A stretch of DNA of 64,000 nt, taken from an uncultured bacterium. Lineage in GTDB: Bacteria > Verrucomicrobiota > Kiritimatiellia > CAIKKV01. The notes beneath the pieces were generated by a model. The model did no database searches. It was not told where the DNA came from and was given only the letters and a program-made list of their open reading frames with translations. The first letter of the stretch is position 1, and each line of letters begins with the position of its first letter. Shown piece by piece: positions 27,453 to 36,721 of this stretch. The position numbers and the translations under genes are program-made. Location of the stretch: positions 124,001 through 188,000 of the forward strand of contig CALHRZ010000012.1 of the NCBI GenBank assembly GCA_938038445.1, written 5' to 3'.

Positions 27453-27476
27453 ATGTAAAGCGATACAAAAATACAT
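27453..27476 (-). promoter_or_regulatory. Possible Rrf2 operator upstream of rrf2-hcp
   Basis: An AT-rich 24-base element with ATGTA and TACAT ends (5-bp arms, 14-base centre) lies about 11 bases before the rrf2 start, in otherwise GC-rich DNA. Its position fits autoregulation. The dyad is short, so this is tentative. Confidence 0.35.
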
Positions 27477-27530
27477 GATTCGGCCGCGAAAAACAACTTT
27501 TTTCGTTTTTTCCGTTTGCGGGGGATCGCC

Positions 27531-28040
27531 CTACCCGCCGGTTCCGCGGCGAGCAAGCCGTTCCCGGGTGTAAGGAACCAGACCGCCGGCCGCCATCAAC
27601 GCCCGCATGAACGGCGGAAAAGGCGCCGCCTGCCATGTACGACCCGTCCCCCGGTCCGTAAGGACCCCCGTCTCAAAATCCACGGCGACCCGCGCGCCCT
27701 CCTCCAGGGCAGCGGCGGCCTCCGGACACTCGAGAATCGGCAGCGCTATGTTGAGAGCATTGCGAAAAAAAATGCGGGCGAAACTGACGGCAATCACGCA
27801 CGATACGCCTACCGCCTTGATCGCCAGCGGCGCATGCTCCCGCGAGGAGCCACATCCGAAATTCCGCCCCGCCACCAGAAGATCCCCAGGCTGAACCCGC
27901 TTCACAAACGTCGGATCCAAGTCCTCCAGACAATGCGTGGCCAGTTCCTTCGAATCCGACGTGTTGAGATACCGGGCCGGAATGATGACATCCGTGTCCA
28001 CATTGTCGCCATACTTGAATACCCGTCCTTCGGCTTTCAT
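27531..28040 (-). CDS. leuD: 3-isopropylmalate / (R)-methylmalate dehydratase small subunit
   Basis: Small swivelling subunit of the LeuCD isomerase. It begins [21 protein letters not shown] and carries the substrate loop [14 protein letters not shown] at about residues 58-71. The length of 169 aa matches the short archaeal/bacterial type. It follows leuC by 16 bases. Together with the adjacent cimA it probably isomerises citramalate to 3-methylmalate in the pyruvate route to isoleucine, and it may also serve leucine synthesis. Confidence 0.95.
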   Translation of the reverse strand: MKAEGRVFKYGDNVDTDVIIPARYLNTSDSKELATHCLEDLDPTFVKRVQPGDLLVAGRNFGCGSSREHAPLAIKAVGVSCVIAVSFARIFFRNALNIALPILECPEAAAALEEGARVAVDFETGVLTDRGTGRTWQAAPFPPFMRALMAAGGLVPYTRERLARRGTGG

Positions 28041-28056
28041 GTTCGCCCCTTTCCCA

Positions 28057-29325
28057 TCACGCCGCGACGTCCGCAGGGTCCGTAATCCGACCGGTCAGCG
28101 CAGAAGCCGCCGCCACTTCGGGACTGGCCAGATAAACCTCCGACTCCGGATGGCCCATCCGACCGACAAAATTCCGATTCGTCGTTGCAACCGCCCGTTC
28201 CCCTTTCGCCAAAATCCCCATGTGGCCCCCCAAACAAGGACCGCAGGTCGGCGTGGAAACCACCGCCCCCGCCTCCAGAAAGGCTTTCAAAATTCCCTTC
28301 TTCATGGCCTGAAGAAAAATCTTTGGGGTCGCCGGAATGACAATGCACCGTACGCCTTTGTGCACCGGACGACCCGCCATAACCCGAATGGCCGCTTCCA
28401 GATCGCTCAGGCGCCCGTTGGTGCACGAACCAATCACGACCTGGTCGATCCGAATATCCCCCGCCTCTTTCGCCGGTCGGGTATTGGAGGGCAGATGAGG
28501 AAACGCCACGGTGGAAACAACCGCCGAAAGATCCAAAGGCAGCATCGTGTCATACGCCGCATTGGCATCCGGTCGCACCGGCCGGTGGGCACCCTGATAA
28601 TGAACCCGTTTCAAAAAGGCCCGCGTTTTGGCATCCACCGGAAAAAGCCCGTTTTTCGCCCCCGCTTCAATCGCCATATTCGCCATGCACAGCCGATCAT
28701 CCACCGTCAACCCCGAAACCCCGTCCCCCCCGTATTCCATCGAGCGGTACAGAGCGCCATCCACACCGATTTGACCAATGATCGTCAAAATGACGTCCTT
28801 GCCGCTCACCCACGGCCGAAGCCGCCCCGTCAGTTCAATCTTCATCGCCGCCGGCACTTTGAACCAAGCCAATCCCGTCGCCATCGCAGCCGCCAAATCG
28901 GTGGAACCTACTCCGGTCGCAAAGGCGCCCAGAGCGCCGTACGTGCAGGTATGACTGTCCGCACCGATCACCACATCCCCGGGGCCGACCAGACCCTTTT
29001 CCGGAAGCAGCGCATGCTCAACCCCCATCTCCCCGAGTTCGAAATAGTGCACAATCTCCTGCTCGCGGGCGAAAAGCCGCATCGCCTTACACTGTTCCGC
29101 CGCTTTGATGTCCTTGTTCGGCGTAAAATGGTCAGGAACAAGCGCAATCCGCTCACGGTCAAAGACCCGCGCGCAACCAATCTTTTCGAACTCCCGAATG
29201 GCAACCGGCGCCGTGATGTCGTTGCCCAGGGCGAGATCCACCCGCGCCTCGATCAATTGGCCGGCCTCTACACGCTTCTCGCCCGCCGCGCGAGCGAGAA
29301 TCTTTTGCGTCATCGTCATGCCCAT
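28057..29325 (-). CDS. leuC: 3-isopropylmalate / (R)-citramalate dehydratase large subunit
   Basis: Aconitase-family large subunit of 422 aa. The [4Fe-4S] ligands are in [10 protein letters not shown] and [30 protein letters not shown] is the conserved active-site stretch. The start [10 protein letters not shown] at 29325 follows AGGAG by seven bases, so the track ORF extending into cimA was trimmed. It starts two bases after the cimA stop. Substrate choice (citramalate or isopropylmalate) is inferred from the cimA neighbour. Confidence 0.95.
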   Translation of the reverse strand: MGMTMTQKILARAAGEKRVEAGQLIEARVDLALGNDITAPVAIREFEKIGCARVFDRERIALVPDHFTPNKDIKAAEQCKAMRLFAREQEIVHYFELGEMGVEHALLPEKGLVGPGDVVIGADSHTCTYGALGAFATGVGSTDLAAAMATGLAWFKVPAAMKIELTGRLRPWVSGKDVILTIIGQIGVDGALYRSMEYGGDGVSGLTVDDRLCMANMAIEAGAKNGLFPVDAKTRAFLKRVHYQGAHRPVRPDANAAYDTMLPLDLSAVVSTVAFPHLPSNTRPAKEAGDIRIDQVVIGSCTNGRLSDLEAAIRVMAGRPVHKGVRCIVIPATPKIFLQAMKKGILKAFLEAGAVVSTPTCGPCLGGHMGILAKGERAVATTNRNFVGRMGHPESEVYLASPEVAAASALTGRITDPADVAA

Positions 29326-29327
29326 CG

Positions 29328-30947
29328 TCAGGCTCCTTGCCCCCCGGCGGGGGATCGCTCCTTTTCCCGGTCTCGAATCAGTTTGTATTCGATCGAATCC
29401 ACCAACGCAATCCAGCTCGCCTCGATCAGATCCGTCGAAACGCCCACCGTGCTCCAAACCTCCTCGCCGTCCGTGGATTCGATCAACACCCGCACTTTGG
29501 CCGCCGTGGCCGACTCGCTGTCCAACACCCGGACCTTGAAATCGGTCAGCCGAACCCGCTGCAGAGAAGGATAGAATCGCTCGAGGGCTTTCCGAACGCT
29601 GCGGTCCAATGCATGGACCGGTCCATCCCCCTCCGCCGCCGTAATCTCCTCGCTCCCGTTCACACTGATCTTAACAATCGCAGAAGCCACCCACGGCGCA
29701 GCCGCCGGCCGTTCATCCAGAATCTTGTAGTGCTCCAGCTTGAACCGCGGCTGGTAAATCCCCAATACCTTCCGAATCAGAAGCTCGAAACTGCCGTCCG
29801 CACCCTCGAATTGATAGCCCTCCTGTTCCAATTCCTTCAACCGCTTGACCAATGCGTCCAACGCCGGATCCCCCTTTTGAATGTGGGGCGCAATCTTCTG
29901 AACCCGCTCGAGAACCGCACTCCGCCCCGCCACCTCGCTCACGAGAAAACGCCGGGCGTTGCCGACCGATTCCGGAGGCACATGCTCGAACGAACGCTGA
30001 CATTTTCGAACGCCGTCCATATGCATGCCCCCCTTGTGGGCAAAAGCACGCCGGCCCACATACGGCATATCCTCCGGCAGCGCGATGTTCGCGATCTCCG
30101 CCACCCGACGAACGATGGCAGTCAGTGTTTTAAGCGATTCGGGAGGAATGCACGATTTGCCCGCCTTGAGCTGAAGGTTGGCCATCACGACGGCCAGATT
30201 CGCATTGCCGCACCGCTCTCCAAACCCCGCCAAAGTTCCTTGGACATGGGTCGCACCCTGCTGAACCGCCACAATCGAATTGGCCACCGCCAAACCGGAA
30301 TCGTTGTGGGCATGAATGCCCACCCTTGCCCGCCCCCCCACTCGGGCCAACGCCTCCCGAGTCGCCGCCGCCACTTCGTCCGGAAACCGACCGCCGTTCG
30401 TGTCGCAAAGACACACTGTATCCGCACCCGCATCCACAGCGGCCACAAGCGTCTCCAGCGCGTACGCCGCATCCGCACGCCATCCATCAAAATAATGCTC
30501 CGCGTCAAAAATCACGCGCCGACCAGCAGCCACGGCGGCCGCCACCGTGTCGCGAATCATCGCGAGATTCTCTTCCCGAGTCGTCTTGAGAACCTCCGTC
30601 ACATGCAACGACCAGGACTTGCCGAAAATCACCACGGTCGGTGTCCCAGCCCCCAGAAGCGCCCGAACTTGGGCGTCCTCCTCCACGGCGATCTGAGGCC
30701 GACGGGTTGCCCCAAATGCGGCCAATTGCGCAACCCGCGGAGGGGAACGGCGAACCGCTTCAAAAAACTCGATGTCCTTCGGATTGGACCCGGGATTGCC
30801 CGCCTCAATGAGAGAAATTCCTAAACGATCCAACGTCTCCACAATCGCCAGCTTGTCCCGTACCGAAAAGGAAATCCCCTCCGCCTGGGCTCCGTCCCGC
30901 AGGGTCGTGTCCAATATCTCGATGGTCGTGGTGGGCGTCGCGTTCAT
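29328..30947 (-). CDS. cimA: (R)-citramalate synthase
   Basis: Condenses pyruvate and acetyl-CoA to (R)-citramalate, the first step of a threonine-independent route to 2-oxobutyrate and isoleucine. The HMGL-like barrel starts [19 protein letters not shown], carries [14 protein letters not shown] (metal His pair) and ends with the LeuA-type allosteric domain ([17 protein letters not shown], then [27 protein letters not shown]). The length of 539 aa is right for the long CimA type. The ATG at 30947 follows GGGGGAGG by five bases. First gene of cimA-leuC-leuD. Confidence 0.94.
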   Translation of the reverse strand: MNATPTTTIEILDTTLRDGAQAEGISFSVRDKLAIVETLDRLGISLIEAGNPGSNPKDIEFFEAVRRSPPRVAQLAAFGATRRPQIAVEEDAQVRALLGAGTPTVVIFGKSWSLHVTEVLKTTREENLAMIRDTVAAAVAAGRRVIFDAEHYFDGWRADAAYALETLVAAVDAGADTVCLCDTNGGRFPDEVAAATREALARVGGRARVGIHAHNDSGLAVANSIVAVQQGATHVQGTLAGFGERCGNANLAVVMANLQLKAGKSCIPPESLKTLTAIVRRVAEIANIALPEDMPYVGRRAFAHKGGMHMDGVRKCQRSFEHVPPESVGNARRFLVSEVAGRSAVLERVQKIAPHIQKGDPALDALVKRLKELEQEGYQFEGADGSFELLIRKVLGIYQPRFKLEHYKILDERPAAAPWVASAIVKISVNGSEEITAAEGDGPVHALDRSVRKALERFYPSLQRVRLTDFKVRVLDSESATAAKVRVLIESTDGEEVWSTVGVSTDLIEASWIALVDSIEYKLIRDREKERSPAGGQGA

Positions 30948-30980
30948 GGCTTCCTCCCCCGCCGGCAATACCAACGGGAT

Positions 30981-31005
30981 AAAAAAACCACCGCCCGGGC
31001 GGTGG
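30981..31005 (-). terminator. Intrinsic terminator in the cimA leader (possible attenuator)
   Basis: On the minus strand the perfect 18-base palindrome CCACCGCCCGGGCGGTGG is followed by seven T. It lies 34 bases before the cimA start and downstream of the only recognisable promoter, so cimA transcription must pass it. It could end the sixA/CHAD transcript, act as an attenuator, or both. Confidence 0.8.
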
Positions 31006-31014
31006 AATGGCCTC

Positions 31015-31029
31015 TCAAACAATTAGCAT
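31015..31029 (-). CDS. Possible leader peptide Met-Leu-Ile-Val
   Basis: A five-codon frame, ATG CTA ATT GTT TGA, encodes Met-Leu-Ile-Val, the three branched-chain amino acids. It ends nine bases before the terminator hairpin in front of cimA-leuCD. GAGGG lies eight bases upstream of the ATG. A caveat: the ATG sits inside the candidate -10 box TATGCT, so a transcript from that promoter would not include it. Translation would need an upstream start or read-through from the CHAD gene. Confidence 0.3.
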   Translation of the reverse strand: MLIV

Positions 31030-31054
31030 AAAATAAACCCTCATCCCACGTCAA
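31025..31054 (-). promoter_or_regulatory. Candidate promoter for cimA-leuC-leuD
   Basis: Minus-strand TTGACG (31049-31054), 18-base spacer, TATGCT (31025-31030), with a predicted start near 31018, just before the terminator hairpin. It starts nine bases after the CHAD gene stop. Confidence 0.5.
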
Positions 31055-31062
31055 CGCTTGGA

Positions 31063-32589
31063 TCACAACCGCACCATGCGAAGAACTCGCTTCGGCACGG
31101 TCCATTTGGCCCATTCCTTGCGAAAACGCCGCCTCGCTCGGGCCGCACGCCGTTTCCAAAATCGAATGGACGCTTCGGCCGCCGGTCCCATATCCCTCAT
31201 CCGTCCCACTGCGGTGACGGCATCCTGATGTTCGCCCAGTAGATCCTGAAACCTCGCCAAATCCTTTCGAAGATCGCGAAAGGATTTGTCCAACAACGGC
31301 TCAAAAAATTCCAATCCATACCGAAGCCGTTTGAGCGCAATACGAACCCGATGATACCGATCAGGCGGAGAATCGCGACTGAGTCTCTTGGCACACCGAA
31401 ACACCTTTCGAAACTGCTCCTTCAATCGGTGGAACGCTTCTTGCCCCACGGGACGATCGGCCGCAGACCCGTCCGCCACCGGCCAACAGCCTTTGGCTTC
31501 CCAACATTTCACCCGCTTCAAAAAAAACTGAAACCGACGGGAGAAAAGAGCCAGACACGCTTCCCTTCGCGCCCTTTCGCCTCGCTCCCGAACTATTTTT
31601 TCCAACTTCTCCCACCCCCTTTCCCGCTCTCCCCGTTCCTTCAAGTCGCTCCACGAGCCGAGCAAAACGTCCCAATCCCGCGCATGCCCCGTAACATGCC
31701 CAATCCATTGGAGATCGGCCTTGAGATCGAGGACCAGGGCTTCCGGCAAAGCCTCTTGCCACCACCCCAAGGCGCTTCGCAGCCGTCGGACCGACACCCG
31801 CAGGGCATGCAGGCGTTCCGGATCCAACCCCAACTGGGCCGCCGGAGTATGCCAGAGAAGCAAAGCCATCAAACGACCCATAACCCGCTGGGCGGCCCGT
31901 CCATAGGTGTCCCTTTCCTGAATCCGCCATGCGCGCTTCTCCGCGAACTGCGGAACTTTCTCGCCGAGAAGCGCCAGCCCTCCCTCGAACTTGGACCGTT
32001 CAGAAGGGGAAAATCCGTCTTGAGACCGAAAAATACGAGCAAACTTCCCGAATCTTTTTTGGCTCCCCGTTATCCGCTCAACCTCAAACCGCAAACCCGC
32101 ACAACTCCGGCCGCCAGCCGCGACCCATCGGACTCGATCCGCACTGGCCAGCCACTCGTCGCCCTCCACGGTTCGAACCCGCCAAATTCGCCGAATCTGT
32201 TCCACCCGAAACAGGAGATGAAGTCGCCGGCGGCCTAAGAGGGGACGGACCCGTTCCGCAACCTGGGAATCGGGAAACGCGAGCGGAAACCGCAAGGCAA
32301 TACCCCGTACCCGCTCCGTCCACTCAGTGCGGGTCGCAAGGCCCTTCCGAATCGGGTTCAGCGCTTTAAGAGTCACCTCCATCGTGCGGCCGGTCCGGCG
32401 CAGGCGGCAGGCAACACCGGCTCGCATCAAACGACGATCGGAGGTATCCACATAAAAATCCTCGACACGGCGAAGGGTCGGCCTGGAAAGGAACACGGCC
32501 TCTTCGCGGAGCAAGCCGGGAACGCGCTCCAGATCCTCAACAGAGGCAACGGCAAAAACCGCTTCCACCTCCTGAACAGAAGAACTCAC
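31063..32589 (-). CDS. CYTH and CHAD domain protein
   Basis: A 508-aa protein with an N-terminal CYTH-like triphosphate tunnel (about residues 5-200: EVEAVFAV, YVDTSDRRLMRAGVACRLRR) and a C-terminal helical CHAD domain (LHALRVSVRRLRSALGWW and a second half VRIALKRLRYGLEFFEPLL). CHAD domains bind polyphosphate through conserved His and Arg residues; CYTH domains hydrolyse tri- or polyphosphates. The usual ExExK of CYTH is degenerate, so catalysis is uncertain. The start is GTG at 32589, overlapping the sixA stop as GTGA after GGAGG. Confidence 0.88.
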   Translation of the reverse strand: MSSSVQEVEAVFAVASVEDLERVPGLLREEAVFLSRPTLRRVEDFYVDTSDRRLMRAGVACRLRRTGRTMEVTLKALNPIRKGLATRTEWTERVRGIALRFPLAFPDSQVAERVRPLLGRRRLHLLFRVEQIRRIWRVRTVEGDEWLASADRVRWVAAGGRSCAGLRFEVERITGSQKRFGKFARIFRSQDGFSPSERSKFEGGLALLGEKVPQFAEKRAWRIQERDTYGRAAQRVMGRLMALLLWHTPAAQLGLDPERLHALRVSVRRLRSALGWWQEALPEALVLDLKADLQWIGHVTGHARDWDVLLGSWSDLKERGERERGWEKLEKIVRERGERARREACLALFSRRFQFFLKRVKCWEAKGCWPVADGSAADRPVGQEAFHRLKEQFRKVFRCAKRLSRDSPPDRYHRVRIALKRLRYGLEFFEPLLDKSFRDLRKDLARFQDLLGEHQDAVTAVGRMRDMGPAAEASIRFWKRRAARARRRFRKEWAKWTVPKRVLRMVRL

Positions 32590-33107
32590 GCTTCCTCCTT
32601 CTCCGCACCGCCACGGCCGCGAATGAGCCGAAGGCTTCCAGGAGGAAAGAGAGCGCACAGACGGCTGCGCCCCCTGCGGCAAGTCCGATCAGTTTCAATC
32701 CAGCAGACCCCGGCGCGTTTGAGAGAAATTTTCAACCTCCCGTCCGAGGTGAGCAATGCGGCCGCCAAACAACCCAAATCGGGTTCATGTCCCACCAGCA
32801 TCAGCGCCTCTTCTTTGCGAGTGCGAAGCCATCGAAGAAGTTCGGAGGTTGAAGTTCCAGGCCGAAGTTCACCGCACGACATGACGGCAGGATCGCTATT
32901 TAAAACCCGCCCCGCGATTTCTGCGGTTTCTTGGGCCCTTCGGAGCGGGCTCGAAAAAATCGTAATACCCGAAACACCCAACGCACGAAGACCCTCAAGC
33001 GCCTTTCGGGTTTTTCTCCCTCCCTCCTTCGTCAACGCTCGATCGTCATCCGAACACCCATTACGGAGTTCTTCGGCGATTCCATGGCGAAGCAAGTAAA
33101 GTTTCAT
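32586..33107 (-). CDS. sixA: Phosphohistidine phosphatase SixA-like protein
   Basis: Small histidine phosphatase of 173 aa. The nucleophile motif is LLRHG (His8), followed by SSPLRRAQETAEI and the second active-site stretch LVGHEPDLGCL. SixA acts on phosphohistidine proteins. The start MKLYLLRHG at 33107 is preceded by GGAG. The gene is translationally coupled to the CYTH-CHAD gene, a frequent pairing in bacteria. Confidence 0.9.
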   Translation of the reverse strand: MKLYLLRHGIAEELRNGCSDDDRALTKEGGRKTRKALEGLRALGVSGITIFSSPLRRAQETAEIAGRVLNSDPAVMSCGELRPGTSTSELLRWLRTRKEEALMLVGHEPDLGCLAAALLTSDGRLKISLKRAGVCWIETDRTCRRGRSRLCALFPPGSLRLIRGRGGAEKEEA

Positions 33108-33545
33108 CACGCTCCACCTCCCCATTCCGGTAGGTTATCCCCTTTTTTCGTTTTCAACAATCACGGAAAAGTGGAGATGGAAATCCTGGCCGGGAGGCAA
33201 AAGGAGAATCAAGGGAAGGGAGATGATCGGATGAGAGTCAAGGGAGATCGTCTGCCCCCAAGAAAGCTGAGAAACGGACGTTGTTCAAGAATACGTTCGA
33301 ACTTCAGTTCCTGTGGATTTCGTTTCGATTTTCACCTCCGGAGAGTGTCAGGCCGATGTCGAAAGCCGCTGATAACCCCCGTTTCCCGATAGCGCCCGGC
33401 ACAGCGTGGCGGAACTTCGTAACCGAAACCTCCCATTCGCGGCAGTTCCGGCAGCCTTTCGCTGAACTCTCATCCTGAAGAAAAACACCCACAGACGAAC
33501 TGTGCCCTCGACCCGCCCGGTTCATTCAAGGCTCTTCGAGACCCG
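33108..33545. other. 438-base stretch without a recognised gene
   Basis: Upstream region of sixA and 3' flank of the large Gly-rich protein. The small ORFs listed here on both strands have no ribosome sites and no recognisable product. The only structure seen is a degenerate member of the palindrome family at 33395-33413. Confidence 0.6.
33395..33413. repeat. Degenerate copy of the palindrome family
   Basis: CCCGGCAC-AGC-GTGGCGGAA keeps the arm pattern of the TTCCGGCAC/GTGCCGGAA palindromes at 52551-52745 with a few mismatches, followed by CTTC where the array has CTAC on the opposite strand. Confidence 0.45.
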
Positions 33546-36500
33546 TTATCGGATAAGCAGCAGGGTCCCCCGTCTCATAACATCCACAAACCGGACCGTT
33601 CCAGGATCGCCGCTCTGCCAACCAATCCCGCCCGGGACACGCGCGATTCCTTCGAAACGGGCAAAGGGCGTGAGCTGGACCCACTCGGCCGCAGCCGGGG
33701 GGAATTGACCCGTTAGAAAACTCTCTTGAACTTCGATCGGAACATTGCGCCATAGGGCGATCCGTCCCCCTCCTCCACCCCCACCGTGGGTCGTTCCCGC
33801 ATCGCCTCCGGCCGCAGAGAGAAGCCCACTTGCCGCAACCCGAATATCACGGGCGACGAGAAGAATTCCGCCACCAGCCCCCCCGCCCATGTTGCCACCA
33901 TGACGGGCGCCATCGGCATTGAAATGGCCGTCCACTTGAATCAAACCTGTCGCTTCAATCCAAATAACCCCCCCTCCATTCCCACCGGTGTTCCCACCGC
34001 CGCTCCCCGGCCAATAGGGGGCCAGTATGATTCCATTGGTCGGACCTCCTGCTCCGCCGGCGCTGTGATTTCCCCCCTTTCCTCCATACCCACCGCCGCT
34101 TCCCCGTCCCGAGCCGCCAATCACCCCTTTCCCCGGTCCGGCGTTGATCTGAAATCCCCGGCCCACCGCAAAAAATCCGCCGCCTGGATGAATCCTCGCG
34201 GAATTTACCTTGAATTTTGGCGAACCCCCATTCGTTTGATGAGAATAAGGAATAATCCATCCGTTCGTTTCCACAACAAGATCCCCTTGGACCTCAACAA
34301 TCGCACCCGCCGCCCCATAAGGGGTATTGGTCTGGGCAGAATAGACCTCCAAACGCCCGCCGGGGAGCACCCGCAAATCACCGCCGATATCGAGCTGCGG
34401 AGCTAGGCTTCCATTGATAGCGCCAACCCCAAGCAAACTGTTGGTCAAAATCGTCAAATCATTTTGCACCACGAGGCGGAAACCGTCTTCCGCCAAAAGA
34501 AAGGAATTATTGCTGACCACCAAGGCAGAAACCGTCCAGGTGGTAAAACCCTGGGCAAAAAGATGAAGGTCGCGAAACTGGTCGGCGCCCAGGACCGTTG
34601 AAAGAAGGCCGGTATTGGAAAGCCACAGCGTTCCATCACGAGCCACAAACTGCCACGTATTGGAAACAACTCCCTCAAACATGCCGTTGCCCCGTCGAGC
34701 CTGAAAACGGGGAGAAACCAAATTGTCATAACTCTGGACATGGAGGGCGATCCGCCCACCGCCTCCGCCTCCACCAAGAGTGCCGGAACCATCGCCGCCG
34801 TTGACCATGAAGAGTGGCGAAATGCCCGACAAGGTCTCACATTTCAACAAAATCGCGCCGCCGGCTCCGCCGCCCATATTGCCCCCCAGAAGGCCATTGG
34901 CGTTGAGAATACCTGAAATGTCCGCGTGAACAGCGTGGAGGGCGATCACGCCCCCGCCGAACGCGTAGAGCGATCCCCCTCCGCTTCCCGGCAGCATGGG
35001 CTGACTTAATGATCCGTTGGTTGGACCTCCCAAAACATACGTGTCTGTCCATCCCCCCCATCCCCCATGACCGCCGCCGGACCCACGGCTCCCTCCACTG
35101 ACCCCCGCGCCCGATCCAGATAAGCCCGCATACCCACAGCCTTGGGCGTAAAAGGATCCCCCCGCGCTGATCGTCAAATTGGTGGCGAAAAAACAGACCG
35201 ATCCGCCGTTCGTCCAATGAGAATAAGGGACAACACGGGAGTTCGCCGCAATATGCATTTCATTGCTGATCCGAACCTCCGCGCCGAAACCATCCAATAA
35301 CTCCGACGCGAGCCCGCTGAACACCGAAAACAGGCCGGCATTGGTGATCACCAGCCGATCCCCGACCACCAACCGGAAAGGCGAATCTCCCATGATCTCG
35401 CCAATCCCCGCTTGAGCATTTGTGCCGATTCGCCAATCCCCCCAAACGGTCATCTGTAAACCCGGCGTGGCAAACAAAAGACGGTTATGCTCGATCGTCA
35501 GCGATTCCACAGCCCAATTGGTTACATCGCGAAAATAGAGGGCCACTCGATCAAACCGATTCGAGGGAGGAACAGAGGTCACATAATCGCCGTTGGGAAG
35601 GGAAAGCGTGCCCCACCCGCTTGCGCGAAACCATCCCCGGTTTGCAGGATCACCGTCCCCCCAACCGACGCCCGGAGCCGTGGAAAAACGGATCGCGCAG
35701 TTCCCATCCAAATCCTGGTAGTCCACCGCGATCCGTCCTCCCCCGCCACCACCGGCATTCGCGCCGCCGTTCCCACCGTTCGCCGACAACAACCCATTGG
35801 TGGTCCCCGCCAAAATCCCACACCGAAGAAAGATCGCCCCGCCGGAGCCGCCTCCTCCATAACTGTTCGACGCATTCGCGCCGCGTACCGTCACCACGCC
35901 TCGCACGTCCGCCGTTCCCGACGCTTCAATCCATATCACGCCGCCGCCGGCTCCGCCTGAACTCCCGTCAGCGCCTCCGCTCCCCGGAGTCATCGGTTGG
36001 TGGACCGAACCATTCGTTCCCCCGCCGGGCCCTTGATCGCCCCAGCCTCCCTTTCCCCCATGCCCACCCCCTCCCCAGCGACCCGTGACCGACCCAGCGC
36101 CAGGACCTTGGGCCCTCAGATACCCTTTCCCATCTGCGCCCACACGGCCCCCGGAAATAAGCATAAAATTGGTGCAGACAATCCACACCCGATTGCTCAT
36201 GTCATTGGTCCAAAAAGGACCGGCAACCGTCACGATCGCATTAGACTGGATGGTGACATTGTCGGCGATAAGCCGCGTCGTCCAGTTGGTGAAAATAAGC
36301 GTTCCCCCGCTGATCACAAAAGAAGCGAGCAGCGGAGTCTCGCTTGATAGCAGGACCTCCGACGCCGGGCCGATGGACACATCGTCACCCGCCGAAGGCA
36401 ATACATTAGCGCCCCCCGCGTTGGTCCAATTGATGGCGTTTTCCCAAGTTCCTGTCCCACCTCGCCAAAATAAGGCATCAGCCCGAACCGTCAATGTCAC

Positions 36501-36554
36501 CCCCAGCCACAACCCAAGCCCCCCCCCAACGCTTAAGCAGGATGGTCGCTTCAT
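33546..36554 (-). CDS. Large secreted Gly-rich protein with three repeat modules and GTL..IR tail
   Basis: A 1002-aa exported protein. The signal peptide (MKRPSCLSVGGGLGLWLGVTLTVRA) is followed by an autotransporter-associated-strand-like start (LFWRGGTGTWENAINW). Three modules of roughly 320 residues repeat: a strand region, then an RGSGGGHGG-like glycine stretch, PTNGS-x-x-QPM-x-PGSGGG, GGGVIWIEA, GNMGGGAGG and GGGGGGGRIAL. It ends MRRGTLLLIR, the tail also seen at 22766 and 60709. The start is ATG 36554 with GAGG six bases upstream; the track's first Met is a GTG. Role unknown; a surface or matrix protein is likely. Confidence 0.85.
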   Translation of the reverse strand: MKRPSCLSVGGGLGLWLGVTLTVRADALFWRGGTGTWENAINWTNAGGANVLPSAGDDVSIGPASEVLLSSETPLLASFVISGGTLIFTNWTTRLIADNVTIQSNAIVTVAGPFWTNDMSNRVWIVCTNFMLISGGRVGADGKGYLRAQGPGAGSVTGRWGGGGHGGKGGWGDQGPGGGTNGSVHQPMTPGSGGADGSSGGAGGGVIWIEASGTADVRGVVTVRGANASNSYGGGGSGGAIFLRCGILAGTTNGLLSANGGNGGANAGGGGGGRIAVDYQDLDGNCAIRFSTAPGVGWGDGDPANRGWFRASGWGTLSLPNGDYVTSVPPSNRFDRVALYFRDVTNWAVESLTIEHNRLLFATPGLQMTVWGDWRIGTNAQAGIGEIMGDSPFRLVVGDRLVITNAGLFSVFSGLASELLDGFGAEVRISNEMHIAANSRVVPYSHWTNGGSVCFFATNLTISAGGSFYAQGCGYAGLSGSGAGVSGGSRGSGGGHGGWGGWTDTYVLGGPTNGSLSQPMLPGSGGGSLYAFGGGVIALHAVHADISGILNANGLLGGNMGGGAGGAILLKCETLSGISPLFMVNGGDGSGTLGGGGGGGRIALHVQSYDNLVSPRFQARRGNGMFEGVVSNTWQFVARDGTLWLSNTGLLSTVLGADQFRDLHLFAQGFTTWTVSALVVSNNSFLLAEDGFRLVVQNDLTILTNSLLGVGAINGSLAPQLDIGGDLRVLPGGRLEVYSAQTNTPYGAAGAIVEVQGDLVVETNGWIIPYSHQTNGGSPKFKVNSARIHPGGGFFAVGRGFQINAGPGKGVIGGSGRGSGGGYGGKGGNHSAGGAGGPTNGIILAPYWPGSGGGNTGGNGGGVIWIEATGLIQVDGHFNADGARHGGNMGGGAGGGILLVARDIRVAASGLLSAAGGDAGTTHGGGGGGGRIALWRNVPIEVQESFLTGQFPPAAAEWVQLTPFARFEGIARVPGGIGWQSGDPGTVRFVDVMRRGTLLLIR

Positions 36555-36577
36555 CACACGCCTCTTCGTTTAATGCG

Positions 36578-36606
36578 GCATTAGCGCAAGCCCTTCCGGT
36601 TGTCAA
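36578..36606 (-). promoter_or_regulatory. Strong promoter for the Gly-rich secreted protein
   Basis: Minus-strand TTGACA (36601-36606), 17-base spacer, TAATGC (36578-36583). Predicted start near 36571, about 17 bases before the ATG. Confidence 0.66.
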
Positions 36607-36721
36607 ACAAACGTTTTCGATCTCTCGAGCCCGGCCGACAGACCCAAAAATCCGAATTCTAAACGGCCACCGAAAGGAACCGGCCGTGCAAATTCCCTCC
36701 TTCGGACCGCAAAACAACCGA

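Noticed and set aside
27937-29574. 545-aa plus-strand ORF, and 29337-30824 (495 aa)
   Set aside because: Antisense shadows of leuD/leuC and cimA; Arg/His/Pro-rich translations typical of the reverse strand of GC-rich genes.
33108-33545. Possible small genes or an RNA in the 438-base gap
   Set aside because: No ribosome sites, no conserved peptide, and no tRNA-like T-loop or stable multi-arm fold recognised by eye.
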